Assembly (NCBI GenBank): GCA_009823505.1
Contig: VZQC01011955.1
Span: forward strand, 2,418,852 to 2,482,851
DNA length: 64,000 nucleotides
From: Rhizomys pruinosus
Lineage: Eukaryota; Chordata; Mammalia; Rodentia; Spalacidae
Direction: 5' to 3'
Under the pieces are notes generated by a model. That model saw nothing but the letters and a program-made list of their open reading frames with translations, ran no database searches and was not told where the DNA came from. Shown here in pieces: positions 55,747 through 64,000 of the stretch (its first letter is position 1; every line of letters begins with the position of its first letter). The position numbers were made by a program, and so were the translations under genes.

Positions 55747-56884
55747 AGTTCTTGAGAGCAAGTACAATAATACTTATTCCATAACCATCCACCCACATCT
55801 ACTAGCAGAGAAATGAAACTGCTTCAGGTTTCCCCATTGGTGAATGTGATTTAGGAAAAGAAAAAAAAGAGTCATCTACAGATACCCAGGCTGACCTGTG
55901 GGCTGGGGTGGACTGCACTGAGCTGGCTGGTGGGCTAGCAGCTCTCCGCTCTCAAGAGAGATATTATCTCTTCTTCAGCCCTATTCCCTGTAGCGGGGCA
56001 GTTAGAACTTTTCTGAAGGTCCCATGAGTTCCAATTATGTCCATTTTCAGGTACAAATAAAAGTTGTATGGATCTTATTTGTTCTGTGATAAGAGAGTCC
56101 ATTAGCAAACTGGGCCCCAAGTCCTATGACTGAGGACAATTCCCAGGAGACAGAGAAGTGCCATAAGCCACACTCAGTAGAGCAGTTGGGAGGCAGGAGT
56201 GTACAATGTCAATCAGACATAGTGAGGGGTTCAGCCCAGAAACACAGGGCTCACCAGGGTTCAAATCCCGGTTTTGTGCCCCCTAGTCACAACAGCATTG
56301 TATGGTACTTTAGGGATTGTGGTTTATTCCTGAGCAGACTGTGGGAGGGAGCTTTGAATGCAGTGAGTGCTCGGGGGAACATGGCTGCTAGGGTGTGGAA
56401 CACTGGGTAGAAGCTGACCAGAAGGATATAACACTGGTTTCTGTCAAAATGGTTACAGAAGAAGAGTGGAGTTTGTGGGCTGGGGAGTATACAGGAACTG
56501 ACGACTGAGGATGGGGTTGTCTTTTGGCATGATGAGAATGGCTGAGAACCCGCTAGAGGTGGTGACTGCACAGGGCTGGCCACTGACCAGATGCCCATGG
56601 ATGGTGTACTTTAAATGGCTCTTTTTCCATGATAAGTATTTTGCCTTAACTTGTTTTTTAAAAGCTTTCTGGGGAGTGCGTTGGGCTGGAGTAGGTGGAA
56701 AAAGCCTTTATGAGACATTTTACTTTTGACAATTTTGACATTTCTGTCCAGTTTGTTTTTTAAAAACTGATGAATGCATATATGCATCACTTTTATAATT
56801 AAATCACACGCTGTTTTCAAAAAGGAGTGGTAAATAAGAGAAAATGTGGGTATAGGTGATGGGACCATGTGGGAAGCCATGACT
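54546..56884. other. Rin3: Rin3 intron 2, 2.3 kb of mostly unique sequence
   Basis: An (AAAT)n microsatellite lies at 55710-55748. Otherwise no repeat or gene is recognised. Frames on both strands at 55036-55511 and 56126-56598 show no known family. Confidence 0.45.
55710..55748. repeat. (AAAT)n microsatellite
   Basis: About ten perfect aaat tetramers. Confidence 0.95.
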
Positions 56885-57028
56885 CATTCCATCAGCCATC
56901 ATTTCTCTATCATCTATCTCTCCATCCATCCTACCTCTGTCTATCCATTCTCTAGTCATTATACATCCATCAACCATCCATCCATACACCCTTTATCCTC
57001 TATTCATCCACTATGTATGTGTGTACAC

Positions 57029-57059
<31 letters not shown>

Positions 57060-57200
57060 TATATGTATGTATGCATGCGTCTGTTGGTCTGTCCATCCTT
57101 CCATCCCTCCATCCATCCTCTATCTTCTAGATATTTCCATCATCCATCCATCTTCCTTCTTACTATCCGTCCTCCATTCTCCATCTTTAGCCCTCATCCA
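56885..57200. repeat. (CCAT)n / (TGTA)n tetranucleotide array
   Basis: Degenerate catc/ccat repeats flank a purer atgt tract (57012-57075). The open frames through it encode only S/I/H/P- or M/Y/V/C-rich low-complexity peptide. Confidence 0.88.
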
Positions 57201-57249
57201 TCCATCACCTCTCCCTTCTTCTTATGCATTATGACCTGCATCTTTGGGA

Positions 57250-57345
57250 GGAGGTATTAAAGCTCTCATTTCAAAGTGACAAAAGTGAGGCTCGGGAAAC
57301 TTACACCATTTGCCCAACTCAAAGCCTGACTCTAAAACATCTGCC
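57250..57345 (-). repeat. MIR SINE fragment
   Basis: 'tcatttcaaagtgacaaaag', 'tgaggctcgggaaacttaca', 'catttgcccaactcaaagcc' follow the reverse MIR order. Confidence 0.55.
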
Positions 57346-57670
57346 AATTAACACACAGTCCCTTACCTTTATCCATAGACAAGGGGTCTAAACCACATTT
57401 CCCCAATACTCTTGTCCCTGCAGCGACCTAGCTCTCATAGTTTTTCAGAGAAAACCAGCATAGTCCTGTAATCCCTAGCGTCTGAATTCTCCAGAACCCC
57501 CTGTTAGCATAACTCTCATCCCCCCAGAGTCCCTACTGCTGATTCTGGACAGGCATTGTGCCAGAGAAGCAGAGAGAGGGGCAAGAAGGAAGAACAGGCA
57601 GTAGCTTTCTGCATAAGGAGCTGCTCACAGCCGTACCCGCCTGACTGAGGGGTAGACAGAGTCAACTCAC
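57346..57670. other. Rin3: Rin3 intron 2, sequence after exon 2 donor
   Basis: Unique sequence; nothing else recognised. Confidence 0.5.
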
Positions 57671-57878
57671 CCCAGCTGCCTCCCGCTGCAGGATCTTGGC
57701 CGCCTCTGCCCGGCCTAGCCCCAGCTGCAGCCACACAGGGCATGTCTTCACCAGCTTCTCCAGGACACTAATGCCTTGGCGGGGGATGCAGTTCTTCGGG
57801 GTAGCCGGCAGACCAAGCCTCATGCCATGTTTCTCCTCCTCTTCCTCTCCCTCTTCTTTGTTGGCATCTGGAATAGGA
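57671..57878 (-). CDS. Rin3: Rin3 exon 2: acidic segment and start of SH2 domain
   Basis: This 208-nt minus-strand exon follows acceptor tcctgttctcag (57879-57890) and ends at donor gtgagt (57665-57670). It starts with the last base of a codon and then encodes 69 residues. First comes PIPDANKEEGEEEEEKHGMR, an acidic linker. Then LGLPATPKNCIPRQ leads into GISVLEKLVKTCPVWLQLGL and GRAEAAKILQREAAG, the first helix and strand of the SH2 domain (the CPVWLQLGLGRAEAAKIL core). It leaves in phase 0, so the terminal glycine is followed by MFLVR of exon 3. The upstream part encodes GPIPDANKEEGEEEE, similar in layout to the human protein as I recall it. The glutamate run is coded by a purine repeat, so its length may vary. 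The start codon is not here; the first coding exon lies further 5', probably outside the window. The donor and acceptor fit consensus well. Confidence 0.93.
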
Positions 57879-58156
57879 CTGAGAACAGGACATGGAGTCA
57901 AATGGTCAGTCTGTCCTCTGCAGCCAGCCAGGGGAGGACGGAGAACAAATGGGGATCCAACCAACCCTGCTTGTTCACAAAATGAGTGTCCACCTAGAAC
58001 ATTCCATCAAGTAGGAAATACACCGAAATAGCCAGCTAGGGTACAAAGAGACTAGATATGACAAGGGTACAGTGCAGGATGGTGGCCAAGTTCACCCCAG
58101 GTGGACTCAAGAAAGCCCTGCAGCATCTGAGTAGAGCCCTCAAGAGGATTTTTGTG
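57879..58156. other. Rin3: Rin3 intron 1, sequence next to exon 2 acceptor
   Basis: Unique sequence. The minus frame remains open upstream to about 57964, but the acceptor and the family pattern put the exon edge at 57878. Confidence 0.55.
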
Positions 58157-58308
58157 CCGGGCGTGGTGGCCACGCCTTTAATCCTAGCACTTGGGAGGCA
58201 GAGGCAGGCGGATCTTTGTGAGTTCAAGGCCAGCCTGGTCTACAGAGTGAGTTCCAGAACGGCTGGGGCTACAGGGAGACCCTGTCTTGAAAAGACCAAA
58301 AAAAAAAA
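58157..58308 (+). repeat. B1 SINE with target-site duplication
   Basis: Near-consensus B1 (gccgggcgtggtggccacgc to accctgtcttgaaaag plus A tail), flanked by aggatttttgt on both sides. Confidence 0.95.
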
Positions 58309-58614
58309 GGATTTTTGTAATCTTTTAATTGAAGAGTAACTGGCAGGCACTGTACATATTGCTTCTGAACAGATGGCTCCATTTTTACCCATCTACACCT
58401 AAAAGGGTGCTGTCCATCATCCCCCTAAAACCTGCACACCCTCCCCCAGACTCCTGCTCAAGTTACTCTGTCCACCTGCAGTTCCTCTGGGGTTCCCAGC
58501 CTTCCCCCTCCCCCCTCCCCACAAACTCTCTCCATCTGGTAGGCAAAAAGTATGAAATCAACATGGAAAAACAACCATCACAGAGGAAAAAAGATGAATT
58601 AGAATTTAAAACTT

Positions 58615-58890
58615 CTGCGTGGGGCTTGGGGCACTAGCTCAGCAGGTAAAGGGCTTGCTATGCAAGCATGAATATCTGAGTCGGATCCCCAGAACCCACA
58701 TAAAAGCCTGGACACTGTGGCGTGCACTTGCAATCCTGGCACTGGGGAGGTAGAGAAGGGCGGATACCCAGGGCTTGCTGGCCGCCTGCCTAGCTGCCAT
58801 GATGAGTCCTAAGCTACGAGATCTCGTCTCAAAAACAAAGTGGAGAATGACACCTGAGATGGTCCTCAGGCCTCCATGCACATTTGCATC

Positions 58891-58925
<35 letters not shown>
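58615..58925 (+). repeat. B3-like SINE with (CA)n
   Basis: Head 'ggggcactagctcagcaggt', B box 'gagtcggatccccagaaccc', B1-like middle ('gtgcacttgcaatcctggca'), 'tgacacctgagatggtcctc' and a CA microsatellite (58893-58923). Confidence 0.75.
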
Positions 58926-58927
<2 letters not shown>

Positions 58928-59009
58928 CACAAGAGTTCTGCCCATCGGGTTGAGGGAAAATATTTGGAAAACACGCATCTCGTAAAGGACAGGCAAGTCA
59001 ATTAAAAAA

Positions 59010-59690
59010 GGGGAAGTCAAAAGATCTGAACAGATTATCCAAAGAAGACACACATAGACTAATCAGCAGGTAAAAACGCGCTAAAAATTCTTGGTTATTG
59101 AAGATGCACATATGACAACCACAGGGTGATACCATGGTATAAAGGCTTAAATCATAAGGCCTGTTCCTGCCACATGTTGCTGGGGGTGGGGGGTCAGCAT
59201 AAGAACACTCTCTGATTTGCTGGTGAAATGTAAATTAGAACAACTGCTTTGGAAAGAGATGGGCACACTGTCATAACCTAAATACACACTGGCTTTTGGC
59301 AGGTCACAGTCCTTAGTACCCAAGAGAAACCAAAGTCCATGTCTGTACAAAGATGCAAAGAAATGGCCTTGGCAGGTTTACTTATTATAGCTCAAAACAG
59401 GCCCAGGTGCCCAGGGATGGGAGGAGGATGAGGAGGCTGGGCTGACCACATGAGAAACCTCTTATACATAACCACAAGGGTGAATCACAAAACGCCTGTG
59501 CTGAGTCAAAGCTGGGCATAGATAAAACATCCAGATCCCATGAATCAATGTGAAGTCCGAATGGTGTATGCTTACATACACAGGTTTGCTTTGCTTGGAG
59601 TCCATTTTATACATAGCGCTAAAGAAAAACTAATCAAATGCTGAACTCTCTAGTTAATGATCGGCATACTAACATATTTGGGGAGATCTA
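59010..59690 (+). mobile_element. Old L1 fragment (ORF2 end and 3' UTR)
   Basis: Landmarks of old mammalian L1 appear in the right order: 'tctgaacagattatccaaag', 'gtgaaatgtaaattagaaca', 'gtacccaagagaaaccaaag', 'ctcaaaacaggcccaggtgc', 'gggtgaatcacaaaacgcct'. It is heavily mutated with no intact frame. Confidence 0.65.
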
Positions 59691-59867
59691 GAACTTTCTC
59701 TGAAACGCACAAAAAATAAAGTGTATTTATGCATAGCCGAAGACATGATAATAAAAACATGGATAAACATTAATGCCAAATTCTCTCTACATTTCTGTAT
59801 ATTTAATATTTTATTTACTTTTTTAGGAAATCTCATAGGTCCTTTCAGATGAAGCCTGTCTGCTATA

Positions 59868-59975
59868 CTAAGAAGCCCAGATATGAATTCAAGCTGTGAG
59901 ACTCCAGGCTAGTTATTTTACCTCATTGGGCTTCAGTTTAATTACCTGATTCTTTTTTTTAATGATTGCTATCTG

Positions 59976-60007
<32 letters not shown>

Positions 60008-60265
60008 TTATGTGTATGTATGTACTGTCTGCATGTAGGTTTGTGCACAAGTGTTGTGCAATGCCAGGGAGGTCAGAAGAGGGCAATGGATTCCCCTGGA
60101 ACTGGAGTTAAAGATGGTTCTTAGCCACCATGTGGGTGCTGGGAATCGAACCTGGGTCCTCTGCAAGAGCAGTCGGTGCTTTTAACCGCTGAGCCATTCC
60201 CCCAGCCCCAATTACCTGATTCTTATTTGTTTGTCTGTTTAGTTATGCTTGCCTCACAGGGTTAT
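59868..60265 (+). repeat. MIR SINE split by a young B2
   Basis: The left part ('aattcaagctgtgagactcc', 'cctcattgggcttcagttta') and right part ('gcctcacagggttattgaac') are consecutive pieces of one plus MIR, separated by the B2 at 59955-60209. Confidence 0.75.
59955..60209 (-). repeat. B2 SINE, short subtype, with (TTTA)n and 15-bp duplication
   Basis: Reverse B2 with a ttta-repeat tail (59978-60010). Direct repeats aattacctgattctt lie at 59940-59954 and 60210-60224. Confidence 0.95.
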
Positions 60266-62209
60266 TGAACAAATCAGACATGGTGATGATTGACTTGTGC
60301 CTGCATATAATTCACCAATGTTAGGAACTGTTTTTCTATCCCTCTAACCTCCAGTTGCTGTTCTCTTCTTGGTACCCCAGCCCGGTACAGAGAGTAGCCT
60401 TGACGTGGATTCCTTTGACACATTTGACCAGAGTGCATGGGGCTTCCATCGCTGTGCTGCTTGTTTTGCACCCAAGACAACATGTAGCAACCCAGAAGTT
60501 CAAGTGCACAGGAAACATGTAGCCTGGCATAAACACAGACGCAGTTGCTAAAAGAATCCAATTTTCTTATCCGAGCAACAAACCACAGGGAGGATCCTTC
60601 TGCCCCCTGAACCCAGCTGGTTGGATAGACAGGCACTGACAAGGGTGTCCACATACCTGGTAGTAATGAGTATCATGGGCCACCTCAACACTGGCTCCAA
60701 AGACACTGCCTGTGGACATGACAGAGGCTGGCTCAGAGACCTTTGGGTGGTTGTTCTCTGACCTAGAAACTCTGTAAGAGATCAAAGGCTACAGTACTCT
60801 GTTTCCAGGTAAGGTCTAAAAGTTGGAGATGAAGCAGCCAAGGCTGGGGGTTGGTGAGGACTTCGTACTAGGTTGCGGGAGTGAAGGGCTCCTTTAAGGA
60901 ACAAAGCCACATGGCACTTGGTTTGTCCAAGCTAAAAGCAGGTGACAGCCAGGGAAATCTGAGCTTTCAACTGTCCTCGCCAAGGATGGAGGAACTGAGA
61001 ACAGGCTGGAGGTGGGACGGCTGAGCTGGCTCATGCCGGGCTTTGTGGCTTGACTCCCACTGTCAGCAATGGCCACTGAATGCACTTGGCACTGTGCCTG
61101 TCATCTCTTGGCAGAGCAGGGACTCTGACACCCACGCTCTCCCTCTGCCTCCTTGACAGCAGATGCTGAGGCCATCGTACCCTGAAATCCTTGACTGCAG
61201 ATGAAGAAGCAGGCAGAAGAGCCATGAGGCACGGATGAGGCTATCATGATCTGCTGCCAGGCCAAGGAATGAGGCCAGGGGTAACTGGAGCTCAGCCACA
61301 AACTGAAGCCTCCAAGACAGGTGCCCTTCAATGCATGGCCAAGGCAGGGGCTCTCTGACGCCCCCACAGACTTCCCCTTCACGGCTGTCCCTAGAGAGTG
61401 GCTGCCTCACCTGCCATCTGACATCACGCAGGAAACCCACAAATGCACCTCAGCACCCACATTCTCTGGGAATGTTCTGAGAAGCTCTGGAAGAAAGGAG
61501 GGAGCTGGCTCCTGGGAAAGTGAGGAAGGCCTGGGATCTGCCAAAGGACTGCTCAACCTGAATAGGAAGAAGACAGAAACCTTGTTGAGGGGTCAGAGCC
61601 GTGGGTGGTGGCACTGGCTTCTGGCTGATAGCCGCTCACCAGAAAGGAGGTCACAGAAGTTTCCTAGCTGAGAGCCAGAGGATTTGGCTGCCTGCTGACC
61701 CCTAGAAGCTTCGCTGGAAGAACTGAGGCATCCTGGGTACATTTGGCCCGGATTCCAGGACACTGGGGATGGCAGAGTCAGGAAAAGGCCACCCGCCCAC
61801 CTAGCATCATGACCACAGGCAAGCCAGTGTCCAACCTTGATAAGACAACATCAGTGTAAGAGATGGGCAGCCTGGTCCCTGATCCAAAAGGGCTTTTGGT
61901 AGTGAAGGCCAGGTATAGGTCATGAAGTGTCTACCATGTAATGGTCTGGACAGAGTCCATGGGAGCAGAGAGGGCAGGAAGAGCTACACAGAGGCATTCT
62001 GGGAGCTCATGGGTGGTCACATGCCAGTTTCACACATCTGGAGTCCACAGCACACAGTGCCCATGTGGGCCCATTCTGCGAGTTCATGTACTCTCACATC
62101 TGTGTCCCCCGAAGACAGTCCAAATCTGGGCGCTAGTGCCTGGAGAAAGGTCTTTACAATGGCATCAAGCAAAGAGTCCCTAGATGAGACATCCTGGGGT
62201 GTGGTTCTG
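60266..62209. other. Rin3: Rin3 intron 1, 1.9 kb of mostly unique sequence
   Basis: No repeat recognised. Overlapping frames at 61031-61671 on both strands have no family that I know. No CpG island or first exon of Rin3 is visible. Confidence 0.45.
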
Positions 62210-62395
62210 GAATCTCCGCTTCTGGCTCAGTGAATCAAGGGGCTTGCTGCCAAGCCTGATGACCTAAGTTCAATCCCTAGAACCCACATGGTGAAGGAGA
62301 GAACCAACTCTTACAAGTTGTCCTCTGACCTTCGCATGTGCTTCAACGGCTTGGACAAACTCCACTTCCACACTAAATAACTAAGTAAATTCATT
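62210..62395 (+). repeat. B3-like SINE, 5' end degraded
   Basis: 'gcttctggctcagtgaatca', 'ctaagttcaatccctagaac', 'ccacatggtgaaggagagaa', 'gtcctctgaccttcgcatgt'. Confidence 0.7.
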
Positions 62396-62924
62396 AGTAT
62401 AATAAGAACTTTTTAAAGTTTCAAAATGTTTCAACTTTTAAACCTTAGAAATATATGACTTTTTTGAAAGTTCCCCTGTTTATGTATCCTTGAAATACTT
62501 GGCAAAGAAAATTCAATAATCTTTTTTAAAATCTCATTTAGGAACACATACGAGATATAAATATAGGCAGAAATAATTTCTAGAAGGTCACCCATCATTA
62601 CAGACAGCTCTGAGAAGTGCAGAGGCTTGGCTCAAATCTTTACAATAATTACACTTGCTTCCATGATGAAGTTGTCTTAAGCTAGCAGCTTTCCTACCTG
62701 CACTGAGGAACTGGAAAAGCCCAGAGCACAAGAACAGCCTAGAAGGTCTTGCTGGGTAACTATCTTGGTGGTCTTATTGCTTCTCCCAGGGATAACCATG
62801 CATTGGGGTCACTGGCTAGCCTCATCCCCCCAGGTCCATCTCACTCCCCACTTGTTGTGAACTAGAACAGAAAATGGGCAGAGGCTAGTAAGAAACGTCA
62901 TCTCCTCCCCCCCGCCCCATCACA
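62396..62924. other. Rin3: Rin3 intron 1, AT-rich unique sequence
   Basis: AT-rich at 62396-62560; no gene or clear repeat. Confidence 0.4.
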
Positions 62925-63218
62925 TGAGCACCTCAGGACCGCACCCTGAGATGAAAAGCTCTGTTCCAGTCCCAGAAAAACAAACGACGAACGGTATCCC
63001 TCATCTGTGGATGCTAGCACCAATAACCGGTTGTAAATATTTCTTGTTAGGAGTGATGCATATTAGAAAGAACAACAACAGAAAAGACTGCATCAAAGAA
63101 CTGACTGAAAGGATAAATCTGGTAGGGTGGGGGGGTTGGGAGGGGGACATGGGTCTATATTCCATTTGTAGCATAATCTTGTGCAAAAAATATATATAAC
63201 AATAAATTAAAAAAAGAA
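62925..63218 (+). mobile_element. Rodent L1 3'-end fragment with poly-A
   Basis: 'cctcatctgtggatgctagc' resembles the rodent L1 3' UTR. It is followed by a G-rich run (63126-63147, gggtgggggggttgggaggg), then 'acaataaattaaaaaaag' as polyadenylation signal and tail. This is a 5'-truncated copy, by recollection of the family. Confidence 0.55.
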
Positions 63219-63384
63219 AAGCTGTGTTGTAGCATGACAATGTCAAAACGACAAATGTCAAATCTGAGAGGTGACATGATGTCATCCTCATTTCCCAGCA
63301 TTCCCTCTGCTAGAGACAGTGCAAAGGCCACTACTATCACAGTGTAGGCCAGGAGAAAATGGGAGAAGCTAGTGTCCAAGGCAG

Positions 63385-63450
63385 GGAGATGGCTGAGAGG
63401 GCAAAGTGCTTACTGTGTAGACATAAGGACCTGAGTTCAGATCCACTTTA
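63385..63450 (+). repeat. B3-type SINE head, interrupted
   Basis: 'gggagatggctgagagggca' and 'gacctgagttcagatcc' are a tRNA-like SINE head cut off just after its B box by the two B2 insertions that follow. Confidence 0.65.
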
Positions 63451-63456
63451 TTTTTC

Positions 63457-63487
<31 letters not shown>

Positions 63488-63711
63488 TTTTTGTATGTGT
63501 ATGAATGTATTGTCTGCATGCAGGTCTGTGCACCTGTGTCGTGCGATGCTGCAGAGGTCAGAAGAGGGTCTCGGATTCCCCTGGAACTGGAGTTCTCCTG
63601 GAATTGGAGTTATAGACGGTTCTTAGCCGCCATGTGGGTGCTGGGGATCGAACCCGGGTCCTCTGCAAGAGCGTCAGTGCTCTTAACCGCTAGGCTATCT
63701 CTCCAGCCCCC
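63451..63711 (-). repeat. B2 SINE, long subtype, first of a tandem pair
   Basis: Reverse B2 with the 17-bp internal duplication, bounded by agatccacttta at 63439-63450 and 63712-63723. Confidence 0.95.
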
Positions 63712-63723
63712 AGATCCACTTTA

Positions 63724-63977
63724 TTTATTTATTTTTTTTAATTTTATTTATTTCTGTATGTGTGAATGTACTGTCTGCGTGCAAGTTTGTGCACCCGTGT
63801 CGTGCAATGCCGCGGAGGTCAGAAGAGGGCGTCGGATTCCCCTGGAACTGGAGTTCTCCTGGAATTGGAGTTTCAGACGGTTCTCAGCCGCCATGTGGGT
63901 GCCGGGGATCGAACCCGGGTCCTCTGCAAGAGTGGTCGGCACTCTTAACCGCTAGGCCATCTCTCCAGCCCCCCCCC
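63724..63977 (-). repeat. B2 SINE, long subtype, second of a tandem pair
   Basis: Reverse B2 bounded by agatccacttta at 63712-63723 and 63978-63989. The two B2 therefore share the middle duplication. Confidence 0.95.
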
Positions 63978-64000
63978 AGATCCACTTTAAAACCCAGGCA

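Noticed and set aside
57879..57964. Upstream extension of Rin3 exon 2 to an in-frame ATG near 57964
   Set aside because: A good acceptor (ttctcag) stands at the point where family similarity begins, and the phase-2 border matches the glycine codon expected from exon 1; the upstream frame is intronic read-through.
63359..63955. The longest open frame in the window (198 codons, plus strand)
   Set aside because: It runs through two reverse B2 SINEs; its repeated peptide segments are the B2 antisense translation, seen at many other B2 copies here.
57879..64000. Rin3 promoter or CpG island
   Set aside because: CpG dinucleotides here are sparse outside young SINEs and no GC-rich island is visible.

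Overview
The window is nuclear DNA from a muroid rodent. It is dense in B1 and tRNA-derived B2/B3/ID SINEs, with L1, MIR, MLT1-type LTR and Tigger-type fossils and many microsatellites, and there is no dense protein coding. The species cannot be named with confidence. The youngest B2 copies are CpG-rich and very similar to one another, which suggests a recently active lineage.

The only gene supported is the 5' part of Rin3 (Ras and Rab interactor 3) on the minus strand. Three internal coding exons are visible: exon 2 (57671-57878), exon 3 (31479-31596) and exon 4 (4069-4141). Numbering assumes one short coding exon upstream, as in the human gene as I recall it. All have AG/GT splice borders, and their phases (0 between exons 2 and 3, 1 between exons 3 and 4, 2 after exon 4) join into one open frame. 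They encode an acidic N-terminal segment and most of the SH2 domain, including the FLVR motif. The first coding exon and promoter would lie beyond 64000. The proline-rich, RIN-homology, VPS9 and Ras-association parts would lie before position 1.

Layout: 1-4068 is part of intron 4; 4142-31478 is intron 3; 31597-57670 is intron 2; 57879-64000 is part of intron 1. Intron 3 holds an inverted Tigger/MER44-like fossil, an L1 remnant, two copies of one rodent repeat with a B1 nested at the same site, and many SINEs. Intron 2 holds two near-identical 6.5-6.7 kb blocks (34155-40821 and 40823-47348) separated by a single N. An 83-bp minisatellite of about 19 units follows at 47750-49315.

The most important result is about assembly. 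The two blocks end exactly at the N, and the first carries many single-base indels in its repeat-rich half. This looks like an unmerged overlap of two contig ends rather than a biological duplication. The clearest biological curiosities are the minisatellite with alternating CACGTG/CACATG units, a B2-B1 chimeric retrocopy, two B2 insertions into one target site, and B1 insertions at the same position of two copies of a host repeat. I found no undescribed protein system. The long open frames are SINE, microsatellite or random frames.
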